36,012 nt of DNA from Chitinophagaceae bacterium. Lineage in GTDB: Bacteria; Bacteroidota; Bacteroidia; Chitinophagales; Chitinophagaceae. Shown piece after piece: positions 30,450-36,012 of this stretch. A model generated the notes under the pieces. That model saw only the letters and a program-made list of their open reading frames with translations. It was not told the origin of the DNA and made no database searches. Within the stretch, counting starts at the first letter, position 1. Every line of letters begins with the position of its first letter. Made by a program: the position numbers and the translations under genes. The DNA lies in contig JAEUVM010000501.1 in NCBI GenBank assembly GCA_016787125.1, positions 1 through 36,012 of the forward strand. Reading direction: 5' to 3'.

Positions 30450-31649
30450 TCATTTTTCTTCTTTCAACACTTTTGGTTTTCGGCGGAATAAACGCCGTCT
30501 TCTTTTTTCCATGCTTTCCACGGCAAGCCACAGGCTGTGCAACTCCACCTCCTGCTGTTTTCCTTTCAGTTGAAACCCTCCCAGCGATTCTGCCGCAAGG
30601 TATTTGGGCAGTTCTACCTGTTTCCTGATATAGTCTGAAATAATGAAAGAAGCATTCAGCTCGTGGCATTTGCTGAGTATCCTGGCTGTGGTATTAAGCA
30701 CATCCCCGTGATATGCGATCTCCGACTTATATTTTCCCACTTCTGATACCACCACGTTGCCGCCATGCAGCGCTGCCTTGAACTCCGGTACCCGGCCATA
30801 TCGTTGCTGGTATTGCTTTTCGTACCGCCTGATTTGTTTCTGTATGGCAAAAAAACAACGGGCACATACAGCATAACGCATCCCTTTGCGCAATGGCCAG
30901 GTTACCACCACTTCATCACCCACATACTGGTAAACCCGTCCAAAATACCGGGCGATCGGTTCACTGATATCATAGAAGTAATCCTGTAAGAAATGACTGA
31001 ATTCCATTTCACCCATTTCTTCTGCAATATCTGTGGAGTTATTCAGGTCGATAAAAAGAAAGAGACGTTCTTCCTGTTTCACCTGGTGATACTTACCCAG
31101 CACCAGGTTATAAATGGCATCGCGGCCAAGTTTGCGATGCAGTTCATCAAAAAAGTTTGACAACAAGGAAATAACCAACGCTATTCCAAGGAATTCAAAA
31201 ACCTTTCGTGTGGCAAAAAAATCATACAGGCTGTGGGGAAAGATCGTTTCATAGGTATTAATCTTCAGCCAGTTTACCAGCACCATGATAAAAAAGAAGA
31301 GTACCATGAACCATACCACCACCCTGAATGTGCGGTAAACCAGGTACCACCAGAACCGGGTACGGCGGTGCCGGCGGCGAAACTCCTGTGATTGAGTTTC
31401 AAAGAATGCGATGGCAAAACCGATCGGCACACTTACGATCAGGGAAGTGGAGAGTGCGATCCAGTTAAATCCGTGCCTGGTATATGCATAGAATGCGAAT
31501 AACAGTACCGACAGGTAGACTATATAAACATTGTTCTGTGAAATCACTTTCCACGGCTGCAGCAGGTCGAATGATGAAACTGCACGGGCACCGGCCTTTC
31601 CCGTCAATGTGCCGGGGTCCTCAGGGTTATGGTCATGCTCAATGCTCAT
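30450..31649 (-). CDS. membrane-anchored class III adenylate/guanylate cyclase-like protein
   Basis: This 399-residue protein has about four membrane helices in its N-terminal half (41-58, 62-82, 108-130, 150-166) and a cytoplasmic class III cyclase domain after residue 190. Metal ligands are visible as D201 in LFIDLNNST and D245 in QYVGDEVVV. The transition-state pair is N319 and R323 in HGDVLNTTARI, and K308 is a candidate base-recognition Lys. The second substrate-specifying position appears to be Ala312 instead of Asp or Thr, so the nucleotide made (cAMP, cGMP or other) is uncertain. No HAMP or sensor domain is seen. It diverges from the histidine operon. Confidence 0.9.
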   Translation of the reverse strand: MSIEHDHNPEDPGTLTGKAGARAVSSFDLLQPWKVISQNNVYIVYLSVLLFAFYAYTRHGFNWIALSTSLIVSVPIGFAIAFFETQSQEFRRRHRRTRFWWYLVYRTFRVVVWFMVLFFFIMVLVNWLKINTYETIFPHSLYDFFATRKVFEFLGIALVISLLSNFFDELHRKLGRDAIYNLVLGKYHQVKQEERLFLFIDLNNSTDIAEEMGEMEFSHFLQDYFYDISEPIARYFGRVYQYVGDEVVVTWPLRKGMRYAVCARCFFAIQKQIRRYEKQYQQRYGRVPEFKAALHGGNVVVSEVGKYKSEIAYHGDVLNTTARILSKCHELNASFIISDYIRKQVELPKYLAAESLGGFQLKGKQQEVELHSLWLAVESMEKRRRRLFRRKPKVLKEEK

Positions 31650-31706
31650 GAGTGTTAGTTTGATATGATCCCGATAACCGAATGTATGATTTATCCGAAA
31701 AATCCT

Positions 31707-31736
31707 TTGCGTAAATTTAAAATATCGCTACTTTTG
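31707..31736 (+). promoter_or_regulatory. promoter of the histidine operon
   Basis: TTG at 31707-31709 (within CCTTTGCG) is followed after 19 bases by TACTTTTG at 31729-31736, a full match to the Bacteroidota consensus. The leader-peptide ATG lies at 31746, 9 bases after the -7 box, so the mRNA would have almost no 5' leader before the peptide. Confidence 0.65.
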
Positions 31737-31745
31737 CTTTTAACA

Positions 31746-31802
31746 ATGAAAAAATACACACATACACATCATCATTTCTTCCTCCGAAAAGGTAGGCCGT
31801 GA
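31746..31802 (+). CDS. hisL: histidine operon leader peptide
   Basis: The 18-codon frame reads MKKYTHTHHHFFLRKGRP then TGA. Codons 6, 8, 9 and 10 are CAT (His), so four of five consecutive residues are His, a density expected only for an attenuator leader. It lies between a consensus promoter and a strong terminator in front of hisG. When charged His-tRNA is scarce a ribosome should stall at codons 6-10 (31761-31775). The last codons (GGT AGG CCG) double as the antiterminator strand. It is too short for usual gene calls. Confidence 0.85.
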   Translation: MKKYTHTHHHFFLRKGRP

Positions 31803-31827
31803 TGGTTGTATATGCAACAACGATATA

Positions 31828-31863
31828 AAAGGGCTTACTACACAGTAAGCCCTTTATTTTTTT
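31828..31863 (+). terminator. rho-independent terminator of the his attenuator
   Basis: AAAGGGCTTACT (31828-31839) and AGTAAGCCCTTT (31844-31855) form a perfect 12-bp stem with loop ACAC, followed by ATTTTTTT (seven T at 31857-31863). It lies 32 bases before hisG and after the leader peptide. Confidence 0.88.
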
Positions 31864-31894
31864 CAGGAATCGCCGGACATAACAATGAATTATT

Positions 31895-32755
31895 ATGAAT
31901 GAAATATTAAAGATCGCAGTCCAAAAATCAGGGCGCCTTTACGATGGCTCAATGAAACTGCTGAAAGAGTGTGGCATAGAAATCAGCAATGGCAATAACC
32001 AGCTACGGGTACAGGCAGCGGATTTCCCTGTAGAAATATTCTTTCTCCGGGATGATGATATTCCGGAATATGTACAGGATGCGGTGGCGGATATCGGCTT
32101 TGTCGGGGAAAATGTGGTGGTTGAGTCCGATAAAGAAATTGATATAACAGAGAAACTTGGTTTTGGGAAATGCCGCCTTTCCTTAGCCGTACCCAAAAAC
32201 GGTTCCCTGCAACAACCTGCAGATCTCGATGGCAAACGAATAGCAACCAGCTATCCCTTTATTCTTCAGGCCTATCTCATCCGCAACAAGATTAAAGCAC
32301 AGGTTCATCAGATCAGTGGCTCGGTGGAAATTGCCCCCAAAATTGGCTTAGCTGATGCCATCTGCGATCTTGTAAGTTCGGGCAGCACACTTTTTAGCAA
32401 CGAATTGAAGGAAATTGAAACAATACTTTTTTCCGAAGCAGTGCTGATCAGCAACAAACAACTTTCTCCCGCAAAAAAAATTATTCTGGAAAGCCTGTTG
32501 TTTCGCATAAGAGCAGTGAAAAAGGCCCGGAATAATAAATATGTGCTGCTGAATGCGCCGAATGACAAACTTGAAAGCATCTGCCGCCTTCTTCCGGGCA
32601 TGAAAAGTCCTACCATCCTGCCATTGGCAGCGTCCGGGTGGAGTTCCGTTCATTCAGTAATAAACGAATCGGATTTCTGGAATGTAATAGAACAATTAAA
32701 AGAAGCAGGCGCCGAAGGCATTTTAATAATACCCATAGAAAAAATGATCGTATAA
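31895..32755 (+). CDS. hisG: ATP phosphoribosyltransferase, long form
   Basis: This 286-residue protein begins LKIAVQKSGRLYDGSMKLLKECGIE and carries the HisG signatures DDIPEYVQDAVADIGFVGENVV and the PRPP-binding-like DAICDLVSSGSTLFSNELKEIE. The C-terminal 75 residues (VLLNAPNDKLESICRLLPGMKSPTILPL to EGILIIPIEKMIV) form the ACT-like regulatory domain of long-form HisG, so feedback inhibition by histidine is expected and HisZ is not needed. It condenses ATP and PRPP, the first step of histidine synthesis. It follows an attenuator. Its stop TAA shares its last A with the hisD ATG. A five-codon frame (31885) overlaps its start. Confidence 0.97.
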   Translation: MNEILKIAVQKSGRLYDGSMKLLKECGIEISNGNNQLRVQAADFPVEIFFLRDDDIPEYVQDAVADIGFVGENVVVESDKEIDITEKLGFGKCRLSLAVPKNGSLQQPADLDGKRIATSYPFILQAYLIRNKIKAQVHQISGSVEIAPKIGLADAICDLVSSGSTLFSNELKEIETILFSEAVLISNKQLSPAKKIILESLLFRIRAVKKARNNKYVLLNAPNDKLESICRLLPGMKSPTILPLAASGWSSVHSVINESDFWNVIEQLKEAGAEGILIIPIEKMIV

Positions 32756-34032
32756 TGAAAATGTATGCATACCCGGATATCGCCGAATGGAATACCATTT
32801 TAAAACGACCGGCAACCGAAAAGAAATTTTTACAAAAAACAGTAAGGCAGGTATTAAAAAAAGTAAAAAAGAACGGTGATAAAGCCGTAATAAAGTTTAC
32901 ACATGCCTTTGATGGTGTTTTGGTCAACAGCCTCCGGGTAAGTGAGGAGGAAATCACCACCGCCGCTTCAAAACTGACTGATGAATTGAAGGAAGCAATA
33001 CAGGTGGCAAAAAAAAATATTGAAAAATTTCATACTGCTCAAAAGGAGCCCATCACAATTACTGAAACAATGCCCGGCATCACCTGCTGGCGTCAATCGG
33101 TAGCCATTGAAAAAGTGGGATTGTACATCCCCGGAGGTACTGCCCCGCTTTTTTCTACCGTGTTAATGCTGGCTATACCTGCGCAACTGGCAGGCTGCAA
33201 AGAGATCATTCTCTGCACACCACCTCAGAAAGATGGTAGTGTACATCCGGCGATTCTATATACGGCCAGCCTTTGTGGAGCCACTGCAGTATACCGGTGT
33301 GGTGGTGCCCAGGCGATAGCTGCAATAGCTTATGGCACAGAAAGCATTCCGGCCGTACAAAAAATATTCGGACCCGGCAACCAGTATGTTACTGTTGCCA
33401 AACAAATGGTGCAATTGGATGGTGTGGCTATAGATATACCAGCCGGTCCATCTGAAGTATTGGTAATAGCAGACCATACAGCCATACCCGGTTTTGTAGC
33501 TGCCGATCTTTTATCACAAGCCGAACATGGACCCGACTCCCAGGTTGTACTTATAAGCACCAATAAAAAAACGGCCGGTCTGGTGCTAAAGTCCATCAAA
33601 GAACAACTCAAGACCTTGCCTCGTAAAGGAACAATAAAACAAGCACTCAAATATGGCCGGATCGTAATAGTCGGTACACTTAATGACGCAGTGGCGATTT
33701 CCAACCGGTATGCACCCGAACACCTTATCCTGTGCTGCGAAGATGCCGGGAAAGTTGCAGGAGAAATAACGGCTGCCGGTTCGGTCTTCATCGGCAATTA
33801 CTCACCTGAAAGTGCGGGAGATTATGCCAGCGGCACCAATCATACCTTACCAACCGGGGGATTCAGCGTTTCACACAGCGGTGTTTCGCTTGACAGCTAC
33901 ATAAAAAAAATAAGCTTTCAGCAATTGACAGAAGAAGGGCTTGCCAACATTGGTCAGACCGTAATGACCATGGCTGAAGCTGAAGGCCTGGATGCACATA
34001 AAAGAGCGGTTGAAATAAGACTAAATAACTGA
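32755..34032 (+). CDS. hisD: histidinol dehydrogenase
   Basis: This 425-residue enzyme has the HisD signatures VEKVGLYIPGGTAPLFSTVLMLAIPAQLAGC, YRCGGAQAIAAIAYGTESIP, KIFGPGNQYVTVAKQ, IPAGPSEVLVIAD and LLSQAEHGPDSQ. The catalytic Glu-His pair lies in RYAPEHLIL and the C-terminal GTNHTLPTGGFSVSHSGVSLDSYIKK is present. It oxidises histidinol to histidine in two NAD+-dependent steps with a zinc ion. The start at 32755 overlaps the hisG stop codon by one base (TAATG), so translation is coupled. A longer open frame extends 39 codons into hisG but has no family similarity. hisC begins 2 bases after its stop. Confidence 0.97.
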   Translation: MKMYAYPDIAEWNTILKRPATEKKFLQKTVRQVLKKVKKNGDKAVIKFTHAFDGVLVNSLRVSEEEITTAASKLTDELKEAIQVAKKNIEKFHTAQKEPITITETMPGITCWRQSVAIEKVGLYIPGGTAPLFSTVLMLAIPAQLAGCKEIILCTPPQKDGSVHPAILYTASLCGATAVYRCGGAQAIAAIAYGTESIPAVQKIFGPGNQYVTVAKQMVQLDGVAIDIPAGPSEVLVIADHTAIPGFVAADLLSQAEHGPDSQVVLISTNKKTAGLVLKSIKEQLKTLPRKGTIKQALKYGRIVIVGTLNDAVAISNRYAPEHLILCCEDAGKVAGEITAAGSVFIGNYSPESAGDYASGTNHTLPTGGFSVSHSGVSLDSYIKKISFQQLTEEGLANIGQTVMTMAEAEGLDAHKRAVEIRLNN

Positions 34033-34034
34033 TT

Positions 34035-35114
34035 ATGGAATTTACCATTGAAAAACTTGTAAGAGAAAATATCAGGAGGATGACACCCTATTCTTCTGCA
34101 CGTCATGAATTTGCCGGTGAAGCAGCTATTTTTCTTGATGCAAATGAAAACAGCATTGATTCGCCTGTACACCTTGTTGTCACCGGAAAAGATAGTTCCT
34201 TACAACTCAACCGATATCCTGATCCATTGCAGCATGAACTGAAAGAGAAGATAAGCCGGGTAAAAGGTGTGCCGGCGGAAAATATCTTCCTGGGTAATGG
34301 AAGTGACGAGGCAATCGACCTGCTGTTCCGTATTTTTTGCACTCCGGGCAAAGACAATGTGATCATTTTTCCGCCAACGTATGGCATGTATGAGGTTTGT
34401 GCTGAGATAAATGATATTGAAGTAAAAAAAGTACCGCTTCTCAGCAATTTTCAAATAAACCTTGAAGCACTTGAACAAACAATAGATCAAAATACCAGGC
34501 TGATCTTTATTTGTTCGCCCAACAATCCCACCGGCAACAGCATGAACCGGGAAGATGTGGAGACAATACTTAATAATTTTGACGGGCTGGTGATAGTGGA
34601 TGAGGCCTATATCAATTATGCCCGGCAGCGATCTTTTATTCCAGAACTGACAGAATACCCGAATCTTGTCATCCTGCAAACTTTTTCAAAGGCCTGGGGG
34701 CTTGCCGGGCTGCGGCTCGGAATGGCTTTTGCAGGTTTACCGGTTATTGAATACATGAACAAAGTAAAATACCCCTACAACATCAGCACAGCTACGCAAC
34801 AACTGGCGTTGGCAGCCCTTGAAATGGTTCCAACAGTAAACAACTGGATACAAGCAACGGAAGAACAGAAAAGCCGCCTGCAAAAAGAATTGGGAGCATT
34901 ATCTTTTACCCAACACATTTATCCGTCTGATGCCAATTTTCTTTTGGTCAAAATGAAGGAGGCAAAAAAAGTTTATGACTATCTGTCCCAAAAAGGCATT
35001 GTGGTACGTGACCGTTCCAGGGTAAAACTGTGTGAAGATTGTCTGCGTATCACCATCGGCACAATAGAAGAAAATAATCAATTGACAGACGCATTAAAAA
35101 ACTACCCGGCATGA
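34035..35114 (+). CDS. hisC: histidinol-phosphate aminotransferase
   Basis: This 359-residue fold-type I PLP enzyme starts [25 protein letters not shown] and has [53 protein letters not shown] and [11 protein letters not shown]. The PLP Lys219 lies in [15 protein letters not shown], and the C-terminal [23 protein letters not shown] carries the substrate-binding Arg residues. It transaminates imidazole-acetol phosphate to histidinol phosphate. It lies 2 bases after hisD and its stop overlaps the hisB start by 4 bases (ATGA). Confidence 0.97.
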   Translation: MEFTIEKLVRENIRRMTPYSSARHEFAGEAAIFLDANENSIDSPVHLVVTGKDSSLQLNRYPDPLQHELKEKISRVKGVPAENIFLGNGSDEAIDLLFRIFCTPGKDNVIIFPPTYGMYEVCAEINDIEVKKVPLLSNFQINLEALEQTIDQNTRLIFICSPNNPTGNSMNREDVETILNNFDGLVIVDEAYINYARQRSFIPELTEYPNLVILQTFSKAWGLAGLRLGMAFAGLPVIEYMNKVKYPYNISTATQQLALAALEMVPTVNNWIQATEEQKSRLQKELGALSFTQHIYPSDANFLLVKMKEAKKVYDYLSQKGIVVRDRSRVKLCEDCLRITIGTIEENNQLTDALKNYPA

Positions 35115-36012
35115 AAAAGATACTATTTATCGACAGAGATGGCACCGTTGTAAAAGAAGCGCCTCCCTCCTACCAGCTTGATGCTTTCAGCAAACTGGAA
35201 TTTTATCCCGGCGTATTTAAATGGCTTGGGAAAATAGCTGCTCACACCGATTATGAACTTGTAATGGTGACCAACCAGGATGGACTGGGAACGCCTTCCT
35301 TTCTTGAAGAAGATTTCCGGCCGGTACATGAACATATTATGACAAGCCTTGCGAATGAAGGAATACAGTTCAGCGCTGTGCATATTGACAAAACATTTCC
35401 GGCAGATAACGCTCCCACACGGAAACCAGGCACCGGCATGCTGACCGGGTACCTGGATAATCTTTCTTATGATATTGCCGGTTCATTCGTTATTGGCGAC
35501 AGGATTACCGATGTACAACTGGCCCAAAACCTGGGTTGCAAAGCAATATGGATGAATACTGATGAAACGCTTGGCGCTACGGAAGTAACTGATAGCCGCA
35601 GTTTACTGGATCAGGTTGTGGCATTAGAGACTACTGACTGGGAGAAGATATACACCTTTCTTATATTGGGTAGCAGAAACCTTGTTCATGAAAGAGTCAC
35701 AAACGAAACAAAGATCAGCCTGCAGTTGAATCTTGATGGAACAGGAAAATCAGCTATTGATACCGGGCTAAAGTTTTTTGACCATATGCTGGCACAACTA
35801 AGTCGGCACAGTGGCGCAGATATTACATTAAATGTAACCGGCGACCTGGAGGTGGATGAACATCATACAATAGAAGATACAGCTATTACATTAGGCGAGG
35901 CAATATATAAAGCGCTTGGGAATAAAAGCGGGATTGAGCGGTACGGTTTTGTATTGCCTATGGATGATTGTCTTGCCACAGTGTCGATAGATTTCGGTGG
36001 CCGGAGCTGGCT
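35111..36012 (+). CDS. hisB: bifunctional histidinol-phosphatase / imidazoleglycerol-phosphate dehydratase (partial, C-terminus outside window)
   Basis: The frame from the ATG at 35111 is open to the window end. The N-terminal HAD phosphatase domain (about 1-165) has FIDRDGT (D8, D10), [18 protein letters not shown] and [13 protein letters not shown]. The dehydratase domain starts near 190 and shows [30 protein letters not shown] and DFGGRS with its metal-binding His residues. It catalyses two steps of the pathway. The usual zinc-binding CxH...CxC segment of the phosphatase domain (E. coli HisB type) is replaced by [15 protein letters not shown] with no Cys. ATGA overlap with hisC indicates coupled translation. 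Confidence 0.96.
   Translation, partial: MKKILFIDRDGTVVKEAPPSYQLDAFSKLEFYPGVFKWLGKIAAHTDYELVMVTNQDGLGTPSFLEEDFRPVHEHIMTSLANEGIQFSAVHIDKTFPADNAPTRKPGTGMLTGYLDNLSYDIAGSFVIGDRITDVQLAQNLGCKAIWMNTDETLGATEVTDSRSLLDQVVALETTDWEKIYTFLILGSRNLVHERVTNETKISLQLNLDGTGKSAIDTGLKFFDHMLAQLSRHSGADITLNVTGDLEVDEHHTIEDTAITLGEAIYKALGNKSGIERYGFVLPMDDCLATVSIDFGGRSW

Larger units (their letters stand above)
31746..31863 (+). promoter_or_regulatory. histidine attenuator (leader peptide, antiterminator, terminator)
   Basis: GGTAGGCC (31791-31798, end of the leader frame) can pair with GGCTTACT (31832-31839), the 5' arm of the terminator: six Watson-Crick pairs and two G-U pairs. A ribosome stalled at the His codons leaves 31791 onward free, so antitermination is favoured. 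A ribosome reaching the TGA at 31800 covers it, so the terminator forms. A small GTTGT/GCAAC hairpin (31805-31817) lies between and may be a pause or protector stem. The pairing is read from the sequence; the regulatory outcome is inferred from enterobacterial his and trp attenuators. Confidence 0.72.

Noticed and set aside
31885-31902. Five-codon upstream frame (MNYYE) overlapping the hisG start
   Set aside because: It is too short to judge; the hisG ATG inside it may be chance in A/T-rich DNA, and the His-rich leader explains the regulation better.

Overview
The window reads as a chromosomal segment of a Bacteroidota bacterium, most like the Chitinophagaceae. The evidence is a TonB-receptor-like OMP_b-brl_3 barrel, a pappalysin-type protease with a type IX secretion sorting tail, a CCDC81-type HU protein, a DUF6526-like protein and a fused HisB. 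Several genes are preceded by the Bacteroidota promoter pattern (TTG, about 18-20 bases, TAnnTTTG or TAnnTTCG) and few have a recognisable Shine-Dalgarno sequence. No tRNA, rRNA, insertion sequence, integrase or CRISPR array was seen, and no gene looks broken. The last gene (hisB) and the first (rpmG) are cut by the window edges.

Layout. 1-451: ribosomal proteins L33 and L28 (minus). 585-3011: outer-membrane barrel protein (minus). 3012-3348: a composite inverted repeat and the lpdA promoter. 3349-4752: lpdA (E3). 5022-6260: secreted M43 metalloprotease (minus). 6619-7431: glutamine cyclotransferase lipoprotein. 7438-13770: a minus-strand run of a large secreted TPR protein, a beta-barrel protein and an HU-CCDC81 membrane protein, joined by overlapping stop and start codons and followed by a methyltransferase. 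13990-15450: thioesterase and M50 protease. 15447-17341: DUF6526-like protein and a PBP4-type DD-carboxypeptidase (minus). 17385-20778: Uma2 protein, CinA, and an E2 acyltransferase. 20808-22131: lipoprotein phosphatase and an unknown cytoplasmic protein. 22150-26884: EamA transporter, methyltransferase and S9 peptidase (minus). 26945-28432: APS kinase facing a sulfotransferase. 28470-30115: polyprenyl-phosphate mannosyltransferase-like GT2 and a DEDDh exonuclease (minus). 30323-30448: an unlisted 41-residue lipoprotein. 30450-31649: membrane-anchored class III nucleotidyl cyclase (minus). 31707-end: the histidine operon hisG-hisD-hisC-hisB.

The most striking feature is in front of hisG. A consensus promoter is followed almost at once by an 18-codon leader peptide with four His codons, then a perfect 12-bp terminator hairpin with a U tract. 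An eight-base segment at the end of the leader reading frame can pair with the 5' arm of the terminator. This is the complete logic of a histidine attenuator in a phylum where this control is little described.

Other points of interest are a possible sulfation module (PAPS-making kinase beside a PAPS-using enzyme), a HisB phosphatase domain without the usual zinc ligands, a small lipoprotein with its own promoter, intergenic low-complexity inverted repeats of one shared architecture, and several -7 boxes so close to start codons that leaderless mRNA is likely.
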